DNA of 64,000 nucleotides from Chitinophaga sp. Cy-1792 (GCF_011752935.1 NZ_VWWO01000001.1:2418001-2482000), one strand, 5' to 3'; counted from the stretch's first letter, positions 1 to 8,187 are shown. Program-made: numbers and translations. Notes: a model not told the origin generated them from the letters alone.

Positions 1-82
1 CTTTTCCAATTCAGCAGATTATGTTTTTTGGACTGCGAAAATAATTCAAATCGACCGCAAGTTAGAACGTAATCCAGAAAGA

Positions 83-856
83 TTACATTTTTTTTAACAT
101 CATATTATAATAGATCTCTGAGAGCTTCTGTTTGGTGTTGAGCGGGAAGTCGGCTTTCATCATCCAGTCATAGTATTGAGGCTCCGCCTTTAATACTTCT
201 CTTACGGGTCTGCCTTTGTATTTTCCGAAGTTAAAGACTTCCTGACCACCCTGCATCACCATACGACGGGCAAAATCCACATAATCTTCTTCCTTGGTAA
301 AGGTTGCCAGGGAATCGATATCTGCATTCAGCTGTTCGTAGCGGCCCAGCTGTGCCTCGAGGATCTCGTAGGTAGCCAGGGCATCCGCTTCCGCGCTGTG
401 TGCATTGGTGAGGTCTTTATCACAATAGAACTTGTATGCCGCGCTGAGGGTACGTTTTTCCATCAGGTGGAAAATTCGCTGTACATCTACAAATTTGCGT
501 TTTGAGATATCGAACTCCATTTCTGCACGCAGGAACTCTTCTACCAACAACGGAATGTCGAAACGGTTGGAATTATATCCCGCCAGATCGCAATTATCCA
601 TGAACATTTTCAGCTCATTGGCCGCCTGTTTGAAGGTAGGTGCATCTTTCACATCTTCATCGCTGATACCATGAATTGCTGTAGATCCCGCAGGGATAGG
701 CATTCCCGGATTGATACGCTTTACTTTCGATTGAGTGGTTTTATCAGGAAATACTTTAATGATAGCAATTTCAATGATACGATCTGTAGCCACATTGGTT
801 CCGGTGGTTTCCAGATCTATAACGGCCAGAGGCCTTTTGAGGAGCAAAGAAGACAT
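83..856 (-). CDS. DEDDh 3'-5' exonuclease (PolC/epsilon-like) with ExoX-like C-terminal domain
   Basis: Predicted 3'-5' DNA exonuclease of the DnaQ/epsilon superfamily, acting on DNA ends in the cytoplasm. The protein has 257 residues. The metal-binding residues are visible: D14 and E16 in IDLETTG, D100 in NSNRFD, and H153/D158 in HSAEADA, the DEDDh pattern. Residues about 205-245 (FGKYKGRPV to YYDWMM) resemble the ExoX-like C-terminal domain, formerly DUF3820. It is not fused to a polymerase, so it is more likely a stand-alone repair or proofreading nuclease than PolC. It is followed on the same strand, 35 bp upstream, by the Mur ligase gene, so the two may be co-transcribed. Family is clear; physiological substrate is not. 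Confidence 0.9.
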   Translation of the reverse strand: MSSLLLKRPLAVIDLETTGTNVATDRIIEIAIIKVFPDKTTQSKVKRINPGMPIPAGSTAIHGISDEDVKDAPTFKQAANELKMFMDNCDLAGYNSNRFDIPLLVEEFLRAEMEFDISKRKFVDVQRIFHLMEKRTLSAAYKFYCDKDLTNAHSAEADALATYEILEAQLGRYEQLNADIDSLATFTKEEDYVDFARRMVMQGGQEVFNFGKYKGRPVREVLKAEPQYYDWMMKADFPLNTKQKLSEIYYNMMLKKM

Positions 857-891
857 TATATTTTATTTAAATATTGTTATTAGGTAGATGA

Positions 892-2247
892 TCAGCCCAG
901 CAATTTACCAAGTCCGTAAAAATCGATACCATCATAGGTACCTGAGCTCATGAGGAGTAAATTGGTATTATCATATTGTTGTGCTGCCAGGAAGGCTTCA
1001 AATGCCGGCCTGTCGGTGAAGATATGCAGATCTTTTCTTCCGAAGCGTTCTTTTACCAGCTCGGGGTCCAGATCAGGCATACGTTTTATTTCAAGGGCAT
1101 GTTTGCTGTAAAAAACGCCGGCTACATCTGCCGGGTCCATGGCACCCGCATATTCGGTGAGAAAATCGGCATTGAGACTGCTATAGGTATGCAGTTCCAG
1201 TACGGCGATCATTTTCCGGTCGGGATATTGCTGTTTGAGCGCTTCCACGGTAGCTTTCACCTTGGAAGGCGCATGGGCAAAGTCGCGGTAAATAACGGAA
1301 CGGTCGTTTTTAGCTACCAGCTCCAGTCTTTTGGCGGCGCCCTTAAAGGTGGCGATACCTGCCAGGAATTCCTCATCGCTGAGGCCCAGTTCATTGCAAA
1401 CCAGCTTGGCGGCATGCATGTTCATGAGGTTATGTCCGCCGAAAACTTCCAGATCGGCAAACCCTTCATCGAAGAACACCCGGGTAACGCCATTGCGGAT
1501 CATATGGATTGGCATGGTATACGGGATGAGTCGCAGGTGGCGGCCTTCGGCGGCTACCAGTGCTGCCAGTTCCGTATCGCTGCTGTTGTAGATGAGCACA
1601 TGGTCTGCTTCCATCTGCCTGATAAAGATGGCAAATTGCTCTTTGTAGATCTCGTAGGTAGGGAACACGTTGATGTGGTCCCAGGCGATACCGGTAAGTA
1701 CCGCGATCTGCGGATGCAGGAAATGGAATTTAGGACGCTTCTCAATAGCAGAAGCCGGGTATTCATCTGCCTCGCAAACAATAACAGGAGCGTCGGTGAT
1801 GTTGACAGATTGTGCAAACCCTTCCAGTTTGGCGCCTACCAGGTAGTCGAACGCCTTGCCGGCATGTTGCAGCACATGCATGATCATGGCTGTGGTAGTG
1901 GTTTTACCATGACTACCACCCACGGCTATACGTGTTTTATTTTTGCTTTCCTGGTAGATGTATTCCGGGAAAGAATAAATTTTCAGATTGAGTTCCCTGG
2001 CGCGGATCAGCTCCGGATTATTATCACGGGCGTGCATACCAAGAATAACAGCATCTATATCTGGCGTAATCCTGGCAGGGTCCCAGCCCATAGACGCAGG
2101 AAGGATGCCGGCCTGCCGCAGGTTGGACAGAGCGGGTTCATAGATCTCGTCGTCACTTCCACTCACCTCATAACCTTTGGTTTTCAGGGCGATGGCTAAC
2201 TGGTGCATCACACTTCCTCCAATCGCAATAAAATGTACTTTTGTCAT
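892..2247 (-). CDS. mpl: Mpl-type Mur ligase (UDP-MurNAc:L-Ala-D-Glu-mDAP ligase, peptidoglycan recycling)
   Basis: Cytoplasmic ATP-dependent ligase that reattaches murein tripeptide to UDP-MurNAc during cell-wall recycling. The 451-residue length fits Mpl. The N-terminal Rossmann region begins IAIGGSVMHQLA and carries SGSDDEIYEP. The central ATP-binding P-loop is GSHGKTTT at residues 111-118. YRDFAHAPSKVKATVEAL matches the conserved DFAHHP-type segment of Mpl, which separates it from MurC. In Bacteroidota such proteins are often annotated simply as peptidoglycan synthetase. A single copy is seen here with no other mur genes near. Substrate assignment comes from family resemblance, not from a visible specificity residue. 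Confidence 0.88.
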   Translation of the reverse strand: MTKVHFIAIGGSVMHQLAIALKTKGYEVSGSDDEIYEPALSNLRQAGILPASMGWDPARITPDIDAVILGMHARDNNPELIRARELNLKIYSFPEYIYQESKNKTRIAVGGSHGKTTTTAMIMHVLQHAGKAFDYLVGAKLEGFAQSVNITDAPVIVCEADEYPASAIEKRPKFHFLHPQIAVLTGIAWDHINVFPTYEIYKEQFAIFIRQMEADHVLIYNSSDTELAALVAAEGRHLRLIPYTMPIHMIRNGVTRVFFDEGFADLEVFGGHNLMNMHAAKLVCNELGLSDEEFLAGIATFKGAAKRLELVAKNDRSVIYRDFAHAPSKVKATVEALKQQYPDRKMIAVLELHTYSSLNADFLTEYAGAMDPADVAGVFYSKHALEIKRMPDLDPELVKERFGRKDLHIFTDRPAFEAFLAAQQYDNTNLLLMSSGTYDGIDFYGLGKLLG

Positions 2248-2280
2248 AGCGTCATAAAAATCACTACCAGATATATAGTG

Positions 2281-2310
2281 TTGTTTTTTATAATGTATTT
2301 TTTATCTTTG
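2281..2310 (+). promoter_or_regulatory. Bacteroidota-type promoter for the small lipoprotein/ytxJ operon
   Basis: TTG at 2281-2283 and TATCTTTG at 2303-2310, separated by 19 nt. This matches the Bacteroidota consensus (TTG, about 19 nt, TAnnTTTG). It predicts a transcript start near 2315 and a leader of about 80 nt before the ATG at 2396. Confidence 0.65.
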
Positions 2311-2395
2311 CAAAATAACGTTACAAAAGACGATTAAAAAAGAGATCGTATCATATTTCCTGTGAAATTTCGTTTTACTTCATAAAACACCCATC

Positions 2396-2545
2396 ATGAA
2401 ATCATATTTAAGAATTTTGGGCTGCGCCGCGTTGTTATTTATCTTTGCAGCTTTCTTAACTTCCTGCGCTACGCATCAGAAATTAGGCTGCCCGATGAGA
2501 GGCATGGCTGCTGCGCCTAACGCAGAACATATTAAGCACTGCTAA
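2396..2545 (+). CDS. Tiny lipoprotein, 49 residues
   Basis: Short gene encoding 49 residues, starting MKSYLRILGCAALL. It has a basic N-terminus, a hydrophobic stretch (LLFIFAAFL) and a lipobox-like LTSC, so Cys24 would be the lipidated residue of a type II signal peptide. The mature part would be only about 26 residues (CATHQKLGCPMRGMAA onwards) with two further cysteines, one of them the last residue. A consensus-like promoter sits about 85 bp upstream, and the stop is 7 nt before the ytxJ start, so the two are probably one transcript. I do not recognise a family. The two mature thiols next to a redox protein gene are suggestive but prove nothing. Confidence 0.65.
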   Translation: MKSYLRILGCAALLFIFAAFLTSCATHQKLGCPMRGMAAAPNAEHIKHC

Positions 2546-2552
2546 TTCAACA

Positions 2553-2885
2553 ATGAACTGGATACCATTAACATCGGAAACTCAATTGCAGGAAATCAAC
2601 GAGGCATCTGCAAGCCGGACAATCGTAATATTTAAACACAGCACCCGCTGTTCTATCAGTTCCATGGCCAAATCAAGGCTGGAAAGAGCTACAGCACCAG
2701 CAGGCGCCGAATTCTATTACCTTGACCTCATCGCTTACAGGGCCGTTTCCAACGCCATCGAGCATAATTATGGTATCATGCACGAATCTCCACAGATACT
2801 GGTTATCCGTAACGGCAAGTGTATATACGATGAAAGCCACAATGGCATCAGCATGGAAGATATTACGGAGCAAATTCAGCTGTAA
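2553..2885 (+). CDS. ytxJ: YtxJ-family bacillithiol-linked redox protein
   Basis: Thioredoxin-fold cytoplasmic protein of 110 residues, related to monothiol bacilliredoxins that handle protein-bacillithiol mixed disulfides. The active-site region reads KHSTRCSISSMAK, a single cysteine where thioredoxin has CxxC. The conserved cis-Pro region is ESPQILVI, followed by the short C-terminal NGKCIYDESHNGI typical of YtxJ. It lies immediately downstream of a tiny lipoprotein gene and is closed by a strong intrinsic terminator. Role in reversing S-bacillithiolation is known for the wider family and inferred here. Confidence 0.85.
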   Translation: MNWIPLTSETQLQEINEASASRTIVIFKHSTRCSISSMAKSRLERATAPAGAEFYYLDLIAYRAVSNAIEHNYGIMHESPQILVIRNGKCIYDESHNGISMEDITEQIQL

Positions 2886-2892
2886 GATATTG

Positions 2893-2923
2893 TCCCGGGC
2901 ATAATAGCCCGGGATTTTTGTTT
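2893..2923 (+). terminator. Intrinsic terminator after ytxJ
   Basis: Stem TCCCGGGC/GCCCGGGA with loop ATAATA (2893-2914), followed by TTTTTGTTT. Strong rho-independent terminator for the lipoprotein/ytxJ transcript. Confidence 0.85.
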
Positions 2924-2948
2924 CTGGCTGTACTATCTGATAAATCCC

Positions 2949-2956
2949 TAGCTTTG
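2949..2956 (+). promoter_or_regulatory. -7 box of ubiX, close enough to imply a leaderless mRNA
   Basis: TAGCTTTG matches TAnnTTTG. Only 4 nt separate it from the ubiX ATG at 2961, so initiation would fall on or next to the start codon. No good TTG lies at the ideal upstream distance. Confidence 0.5.
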
Positions 2957-2960
2957 CGCC

Positions 2961-3536
2961 ATGAAGCATCGTATAGTTGTAGCTGTTACCGGGGCCAGTG
3001 GCTCCATTTATGCACGACAGCTGCTCCGTAAACTGGAAGCAGCTAGTGAACAGCTGGATGAAGTGGCCGTTGTAATGACGGAAAATGCCAAAACCGTCTG
3101 GCAGACAGAATTAAACAATACTGATTACCAGGACCTCGGTTTTAAGTTTTACTCCCAACAGGATTTTCACGCGCCTTTTGCCTCTGGCTCAGGCCGATTT
3201 AATACCATGATCCTTTGCCCATGCTCCATGGGCACCCTCGGCCGCATCGCTACCGGCATCTCCAACGACCTGATTACCAGGGCCGCAGACGTAGTCCTCA
3301 AAGAACGCCGCAAACTGATCTGCGTAGTAAGGGAAACGCCTTATAACCTGATGCATATCCGTAATATGGAAGCGGTAACGCTGGCTGGCGGTATTATCTG
3401 CCCTGCCACACCTTCTTTCTACAGCGTACCTAAAACGATCGAAGAAGTAGCTGATACGGTGGTAGACAGGGTCCTCGATCTTGCGGGAATAGACATAAAA
3501 ACCTATCGCTGGGGTAGTGGGGATAGTAATAGTTAG
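2961..3536 (+). CDS. ubiX: UbiX-like flavin prenyltransferase
   Basis: Makes prenylated FMN, the cofactor of UbiD-type decarboxylases, from reduced FMN and dimethylallyl phosphate. The 191-residue length is normal. The N-terminal flavin-binding motif is VAVTGASGSIYARQLL. The conserved CPCSMGTLGRIATG and the region KLICVVRETPYNLMHIRNM (phosphate and prenyl binding) are intact, as is ICPATPSFYS. No ubiD gene is in the window, so the partner decarboxylase must lie elsewhere. The gene follows the ytxJ terminator and has its own -7 box just before the ATG. In Bacteroidota this enzyme usually serves menaquinone or aromatic acid metabolism; that part is inference. Confidence 0.93.
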   Translation: MKHRIVVAVTGASGSIYARQLLRKLEAASEQLDEVAVVMTENAKTVWQTELNNTDYQDLGFKFYSQQDFHAPFASGSGRFNTMILCPCSMGTLGRIATGISNDLITRAADVVLKERRKLICVVRETPYNLMHIRNMEAVTLAGGIICPATPSFYSVPKTIEEVADTVVDRVLDLAGIDIKTYRWGSGDSNS

Positions 3537-3575
3537 TCTGAATAATTATCTTCACGATCCAATTTCAAATCAGCT

Positions 3576-3989
3576 ATGCAAATCGTAATTATAAACGGGC
3601 CTAATCTTAACCTGTTGGGCAAACGTGAACCGGGTATTTATGGTAATGAGTCTTTCGAAGACTACCTGGAAACGCTGAAAACAGCCTATCCGCAGGTGAC
3701 TTTCCGCTATTACCAGAGCAATGTGGAAGGGGAGCTCATTAACTTCCTGCACCAGGAAGGCTTTTCTGCCGATGGTATCCTGCTGAATGCCGGTGGTTAC
3801 ACCCATACTTCAGTGGCTATCAGGGATGCGATTGCGGCGATCAAAACGCCGGTAATCGAAGTACATATCAGCAACGTTTATGCCCGTGAAGAATTCAGGC
3901 ATACCTCATTGATTGCACCTAAATGCGTGGGTTCTATCTGTGGACTGGGGATGAAAGGGTATAAGCTTGCCCTGGAATATTTTTTATAG
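3576..3989 (+). CDS. aroQ: Type II 3-dehydroquinate dehydratase
   Basis: Third step of the shikimate pathway: reversible dehydration of 3-dehydroquinate to 3-dehydroshikimate, cytoplasmic and usually dodecameric. The 137 residues carry the hallmark start INGPNLNLLGKREPGIYG, with the catalytic Tyr in the flexible loop (Y22). AGGYTHTSVAIRDAI and the substrate-binding EVHISNVYAREEFRHTS, including the catalytic His, are also present. A strong terminator follows. The start follows ubiX by 39 bp, so read-through from ubiX is possible. Confidence 0.96.
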   Translation: MQIVIINGPNLNLLGKREPGIYGNESFEDYLETLKTAYPQVTFRYYQSNVEGELINFLHQEGFSADGILLNAGGYTHTSVAIRDAIAAIKTPVIEVHISNVYAREEFRHTSLIAPKCVGSICGLGMKGYKLALEYFL

Positions 3990-4009
3990 GCAGATGATGA
4001 TATTATAAG

Positions 4010-4057
4010 GCATCCGGGCCGGTGAAAGTGTTTCACCAGCCCGGATGCTTTGTTTTT
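4010..4057 (+). terminator. Intrinsic terminator between convergent aroQ and SDR genes
   Basis: Long stem: GCATCCGGGC pairs with GCCCGGATGC and GGTGAAA pairs with TTTCACC, with one C/A mismatch and a 3-nt loop GTG. It is followed by TTTGTTTTT on the plus strand and touches the last codon of the minus-strand SDR gene. Confidence 0.85.
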
Positions 4058-4841
4058 ATATTCTTTGTCCGCCGATAGATAATCCGCCATCTACGGCAAT
4101 GCTTTCGCCGGTAACGAAGCTGGCAGCAGGGCAACTCAGCCAGTATACCATTTCCGCGATTTCTTCAGGTTTGCCAAAACGGCCCAGTGGTGCGTGTTTG
4201 AGCAAAGGAGCTTTTTGTTCTTCGGCATCCGCTCCGCCAAAGAAGCGGTCAAACATAGGCGTCTGTATATAACCTGGCTGTACATTGTTAACGCGGATGC
4301 CATCCGGGGCCAGTTCAATGGCCAGTGCGCGTGTCATGCTGTCCAGTGCAGCCTTGGAGGCCGAGTAAATCGCTGAACCGGCGAAGGCGCCACGTGCCAG
4401 CCAGGAGGAGGTATTCACGATAGCGCCACCACCGCCCTGACGCTTGAATTGTGCCACGGCATATTTGGTACTTAACCACACGCCTTTCACATTGATGGCC
4501 ATCAGCTGGTCGTAATTTTCTTCGCTGATATCGCCGATCAGGCCGAACTGTCCTTCTATGCCGGCATTATTATATATCACATCGAGGCGGCCGAACTGCT
4601 GAACGGTCTTATCTATGAGCTGTGCTACCTGTGTGCTGACGGAAACATCTGTCTGAATAAAAGCTACTTCTTTGCTGATCTGTTGGAGCTGTGCCAGGGC
4701 TTTCTGTCCTTCTTCCTGTCTGCGGCCTGCGATGGTCACTTTCATGCCATGCTGAAGGAATAATGCTGCTGTAGCTAATCCTATACCGGTGCTGCCACCA
4801 GTGACGATGGCTACTTTGTTCTTCATTGATTCGTTTGTCAT
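4056..4841 (-). CDS. SDR-family NAD(P)-dependent oxidoreductase
   Basis: Classical short-chain dehydrogenase/reductase of 261 residues. The cofactor-binding motif is TGGSTGIG (14-21), the structural NNAG follows, and the catalytic Tyr/Lys is in YSASK with an upstream Ser in VNTSS. PGYIQTPMFDRFFGG is the usual C-terminal substrate loop and VTGESIAVDGG the closing motif. Preference for NAD or NADP and the substrate cannot be read from this. It lies 70 bp downstream of an AraC-type regulator gene on the same strand, which may control it. Confidence 0.9.
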   Translation of the reverse strand: MTNESMKNKVAIVTGGSTGIGLATAALFLQHGMKVTIAGRRQEEGQKALAQLQQISKEVAFIQTDVSVSTQVAQLIDKTVQQFGRLDVIYNNAGIEGQFGLIGDISEENYDQLMAINVKGVWLSTKYAVAQFKRQGGGGAIVNTSSWLARGAFAGSAIYSASKAALDSMTRALAIELAPDGIRVNNVQPGYIQTPMFDRFFGGADAEEQKAPLLKHAPLGRFGKPEEIAEMVYWLSCPAASFVTGESIAVDGGLSIGGQRI

Positions 4842-4911
4842 AGTTTAATTCTTTATGACAAAGTTGCGTCAATGCAGCTGGCGGAAATTATGCCATTCAA
4901 ACGGAAAGTTA

Positions 4912-5811
4912 TTAATTGGCAACAATGGTTTTTCTGAATTGATTTGGTGTGAGCGAAGTATGTTTTTTGAAGAAGATATTGAAGTTGGAGGCATGTTCAA
5001 ACCCCAGCGTGTAGCCAATTTCGGAGATATCCCAGCTACTGCGTTGCAGCAGCGTTTTGGCTTCCTGCATGATGCGGCTGGCGATCCACTCAGTGGTGGT
5101 TTTGCCGGTTACTTCACGTAAGGCCCTGTTGAGGTGGTTGGTGTGGATATTGAGCTGGGTAGCAAACTCGTTGGCGTTTTTAAACTGTAATGTTTGTTGG
5201 GGGGAGGCGATGGGAAACTGGAGGTCGAGGAGGTCCATAAAAAGGCTGCTGATGCGTGCGGCGGCGTTGCCGGACTGGTACTGCTGTACCGGTTGTACTT
5301 TCATCGCTTCATGCATAATCAGCTGTACATAGTTATTGATGACCTCATTCTTATTGGGGTAGTCGGAGGCGGTTTCCCGCAGGATGTTGTCAAATATCTG
5401 CTTTACAAGGGCTACGCCGTTGGGTTCCAGGTAAAACAGGTGATGGCCGCCCACCTTGAACAGCGGGGATTCTGCCAGACTCCCCTTCCGTAATTCCGGT
5501 GTTACAAAATCTTCTGTAAAAACACAGAAATAGCCTGTCTGATCGGTGGTGGAAGGCTCCCAGGAATATGGTATCCAGGGGTTGGTAAACATAATACCCG
5601 GGCGGTCTATGTAAATGGTTTTATCTGCATAACCTACTGTACCTTCTCCGGATGTCATGAGAGAGATCTTGTAGAAGTCGCGTCTGTTGGAAGGCAGTGG
5701 GGTAATATCGCAGGCAAAATCCTCTCTCCGGTAAATATAGAAATTACCACCTTCTGTAAATGGCTGGCCATGGCGGTCGTAAAACCCGTTGATCGTTTCT
5801 TTCCTGCTCAT
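4912..5811 (-). CDS. AraC-family transcriptional regulator
   Basis: 299 residues. The N-terminal part (about 25-170) resembles a cupin-type AraC ligand/dimer domain. The C-terminal part (about 200-299) is a double helix-turn-helix: ATQLNIHTNHLNRALREV for the first and the AraC signature ISEIGYTLGFEHASNFNIFF for the second. It probably regulates the SDR gene directly downstream on the same strand, and perhaps itself. This is a common regulator-oxidoreductase pairing. The inducer is unknown. Confidence 0.9.
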   Translation of the reverse strand: MSRKETINGFYDRHGQPFTEGGNFYIYRREDFACDITPLPSNRRDFYKISLMTSGEGTVGYADKTIYIDRPGIMFTNPWIPYSWEPSTTDQTGYFCVFTEDFVTPELRKGSLAESPLFKVGGHHLFYLEPNGVALVKQIFDNILRETASDYPNKNEVINNYVQLIMHEAMKVQPVQQYQSGNAAARISSLFMDLLDLQFPIASPQQTLQFKNANEFATQLNIHTNHLNRALREVTGKTTTEWIASRIMQEAKTLLQRSSWDISEIGYTLGFEHASNFNIFFKKHTSLTPNQFRKTIVAN

Positions 5812-5915
5812 GTATTAAAGTTAGCGAAAAAGTTTTGACGCGTAGCGCTACCCGCCCCGGAGGGAAGGAATAAACCAAAGCGATAGCGAGGCTATCGCTG
5901 TCAATTAATATGACT

Positions 5916-5954
5916 AAAAAAGCCCGTTTCTACGCAGTAGAAACGGGCTTTTTT
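5916..5954. terminator. Bidirectional intrinsic terminator
   Basis: GCCCGTTTCTAC (5922-5933) pairs perfectly with GTAGAAACGGGC (5937-5948) around a 3-nt loop GCA. It is flanked by A6 and T6, so it can work on both strands. It ends the M42 peptidase transcript. A second small hairpin, AGCGATAGC/GCTATCGCT (5879-5899), lies next to it. Confidence 0.85.
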
Positions 5955-5968
5955 CTTATTTTAAAAAA

Positions 5969-7075
5969 CTAGTCTTTCAGGTAATTAAAGTTAGTTTTTG
6001 GTGTGATATTCAGGAGGGTCTGATAAATCAGCTGAATGGTATTTTCGATATCATCTCTCTTCACCATTTCAACAGTTGTGTGCATATAGCGCAGTGGTAA
6101 GCTGATGAGTGCTGATGGGGTACCATCGTTGGAGTAGGCGAAAGCATCGGTATCGGTACCGGTGCTGCGACTAACTGCGTGCAGCTGGTAAGGGATATCG
6201 TTTTTCTTAGCTGTCTTGATGATCAGGTCGCGGAGGATGTTGTGTACCGCAGGGCCGTAGGTGATGCTAGGGCCGCCGCCACATTTGATTTCTCCTTCGA
6301 TGTTTTTGTTGATCATCGGGGTAGTGGTATCGTGGGTAACGTCGGTGATGATGGCAACATTAGGTTTAATGCGTTTGGCGATCATCTCTGCACCACGTAA
6401 TCCTACTTCTTCCTGTACTGCATTTACGATATATAAACCGAAAGGAAGTTCCTGTTTCTTTTCTTTGAGCAGTCGGGCTACTTCTGCGATCATGAAACCA
6501 CCGATGCGGTTATCGATAGCGCGGCAGATGAAATTATCATAGGCCAGTTCTTCAAAGCCATCTTCGAAAGTACAAACACAGCCTACGTGAATGCCCAGGT
6601 CTTCCACTTCTTTGCGGGAGCGTGCGCCACAATCCAGGAAGATGTTTTCTACTTTAGGTTGTGGTTCTTTTCCTTCCGCACTGCGGATACGTGTATGAAT
6701 GGCAGGCCATCCGAATACTGCTTTTACGATACCTTTTTCCGTATGAATATTGACGCGTTTGGAAGGCGCAATCTGCTGATCGGAGCCACCATTGCGTATT
6801 ACATAGATCAGTCCTTCCGGAGAGATATAGTTCACAAACCAGGAAATCTCATCCGCATGTGCTTCGATCACTACTTTGAAAGGAGCCTTAGGATTGATCA
6901 CTCCCACAACAGAACCATATGGATCTACCATATGTTCATCGATATATGGCGTGATATATTTCAGCCACATTTTTTGTCCTTCTTTCTCAAAGCCTGTAGG
7001 GGATGGATTGTTCAGGTAGTCTTTCAGGAATGCGAGGGATTCCTTGGTCAGTATGGATTTCTGTTTCTTAGACAT
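5969..7075 (-). CDS. M42-family metallopeptidase (glutamyl aminopeptidase/endoglucanase-type)
   Basis: Cytoplasmic dinuclear-metal aminopeptidase of 368 residues, the usual length. Metal ligands and catalytic residues are visible in order: EAHADEI (His/Asp), RAIDNRIGG (bridging Asp), VQEEVGLRGAE (catalytic Glu pair), DVTHDT (Asp) and the late His in LRYMHTTVEM. The N-terminal PSPTGFEKEGQ is typical of M42. Members trim peptides released by the proteasome or other proteases; no partner protease gene is nearby. It has its own -7 box and a strong terminator, so it is probably monocistronic. Confidence 0.92.
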   Translation of the reverse strand: MSKKQKSILTKESLAFLKDYLNNPSPTGFEKEGQKMWLKYITPYIDEHMVDPYGSVVGVINPKAPFKVVIEAHADEISWFVNYISPEGLIYVIRNGGSDQQIAPSKRVNIHTEKGIVKAVFGWPAIHTRIRSAEGKEPQPKVENIFLDCGARSRKEVEDLGIHVGCVCTFEDGFEELAYDNFICRAIDNRIGGFMIAEVARLLKEKKQELPFGLYIVNAVQEEVGLRGAEMIAKRIKPNVAIITDVTHDTTTPMINKNIEGEIKCGGGPSITYGPAVHNILRDLIIKTAKKNDIPYQLHAVSRSTGTDTDAFAYSNDGTPSALISLPLRYMHTTVEMVKRDDIENTIQLIYQTLLNITPKTNFNYLKD

Positions 7076-7098
7076 ATGTTAACTCCTTTGTGATGAAA

Positions 7099-7106
7099 CA
7101 AATGTA
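7099..7106 (-). promoter_or_regulatory. -7 box for the M42 peptidase gene
   Basis: Reads TACATTTG on the minus strand, matching TAnnTTTG. It ends 23 nt before the ATG at 7075. No matching TTG at the usual upstream spacing. Confidence 0.45.
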
Positions 7107-7170
7107 AACTTTTTTCCCGTTTCTGCGGAATAGTGGCAGCAAAGGAGCTATAGCGTGTTTTGTTCCTGCT

Positions 7171-7252
7171 CCGGAGCGTGTAGCAGTGCCTTCGGCACTG
7201 CTACACGCTCCGGAGATCTGGCGCCCACCGGAGGTGGGCGCCAGATCTCCGG
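7171..7252. repeat. Tandem pair of perfect 20-3-20 hairpins
   Basis: Two adjoining palindromes. The first has arms 7171-7190 and 7194-7213, perfect over 20 bp, with loop TTC. The second has arms 7210-7229 and 7233-7252, also perfect over 20 bp, with loop GGA. They share the four bases CCGG at 7210-7213. No T-tract follows on either strand. A T-run and CCCG (TTTTTTCCCG) lie to the left at about 7110. The pair sits between the end of the UbiA-like gene and the M42 gene. The same geometry recurs elsewhere in the window. Confidence 0.85.
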
Positions 7253-7272
7253 CAAATCCTATATGTAGGAAA

Positions 7273-8115
7273 TCAAAATAAAAGATAAACAAACTGCAGC
7301 ACGGCAGACAACATCATAAACCCATCCAGCACAACATAATAGATATAATCGGCTTTATCCCGCTGTGCGCGGCGGGTGATCAGTCCGGTGGCCAGTACAG
7401 CCAGCAGCAGGGATATAATGGCAGGCGTATCTGTATAAGGATATAATAAAATGGCGGTGATGGCTGCGAGCCCAAGGGAGGAGAAATAGACGATATCCAG
7501 CTGCCGGGGCGGCAGGTAAGTGATGAGACTGCGGATACCCGCTTTTTTATCGTCCTCCAGGTCGCGCATGTCAAATAATATGCAGATGGCGTATACCAGT
7601 GCAAAGCGGTGTATTGTAAACAGTGCTACGGGAATAGTAGCGGCCTGATTGGCTATCAGTGCCGGCAGGAGGGTGGTGACGTAGGTCCAGACGAAGGTCA
7701 GGAACAGCGTTTTGCCCACGGCAATTTTGCTGAGCCAGCGGAGCGAAGGATGCGGTACTTTTGGGGCCGAATAGAGAAAGGTAAGGAAAGCGGCGCCGCT
7801 CAGTTCCAGCCAGTGTTCCCGGAGCTGCCAAAGGTACCAGAGGGAGCCGATGCCACCCAGTATGCAGAGGAGCATCATCAGCCAGCGGTTCCGGGAACCC
7901 CAGTGCAGGCGCGCTGAACCGGATGCCGGGTCGTCAGGAGTAAGATACCAGTGGAAATTATAGCTGCAGATAGTGGAGCAGGCAACGAAAAGATAAAAGG
8001 TATGTTGTGCATAATGAAGGTCTAACAGGCGATTGGTTTGCCAGATCATCATTAGCGCACAAAGGGTGATATATATGGACGTATAAACGAAAAAATTCAA
8101 AAACTTATTCACCAT
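7273..8115 (-). CDS. UbiA-superfamily-like integral membrane protein
   Basis: 280 residues with about eight hydrophobic segments. The second Asp-rich motif of UbiA prenyltransferases is recognisable as DMRDLEDDKKAGIRSL (about residues 185-200). The first motif region (YNFHWYLTPDDPASG, about 53-67) is degenerate, lacking the full NDxxDxxxD. Members of this divergent Bacteroidota group are usually left as hypothetical or UbiA-like. It might transfer a prenyl group to a quinone or lipid precursor, but the weak first motif makes catalysis uncertain. No quinone biosynthesis genes adjoin it. Confidence 0.7.
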   Translation of the reverse strand: MVNKFLNFFVYTSIYITLCALMMIWQTNRLLDLHYAQHTFYLFVACSTICSYNFHWYLTPDDPASGSARLHWGSRNRWLMMLLCILGGIGSLWYLWQLREHWLELSGAAFLTFLYSAPKVPHPSLRWLSKIAVGKTLFLTFVWTYVTTLLPALIANQAATIPVALFTIHRFALVYAICILFDMRDLEDDKKAGIRSLITYLPPRQLDIVYFSSLGLAAITAILLYPYTDTPAIISLLLAVLATGLITRRAQRDKADYIYYVVLDGFMMLSAVLQFVYLLF

Positions 8116-8179
8116 GTAAATACCTGCATTTAAGATAGTTGCCGGAGGCTGGCGGTGCAGCCAGCCTGTTAACTTACCA

Positions 8180-8187
8180 CAAAGGTA
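8180..8187 (-). promoter_or_regulatory. -7 box upstream of the UbiA-like gene
   Basis: TACCTTTG on the minus strand, matching TAnnTTTG. It predicts a leader of about 60 nt before the ATG at 8115. Confidence 0.4.

Noticed and set aside
976..2199. A 407-codon open frame opposite the mpl gene.
   Set aside because: It is a mirror of the Mur ligase gene; the antisense protein has no recognisable motif and the mpl frame has all catalytic motifs.
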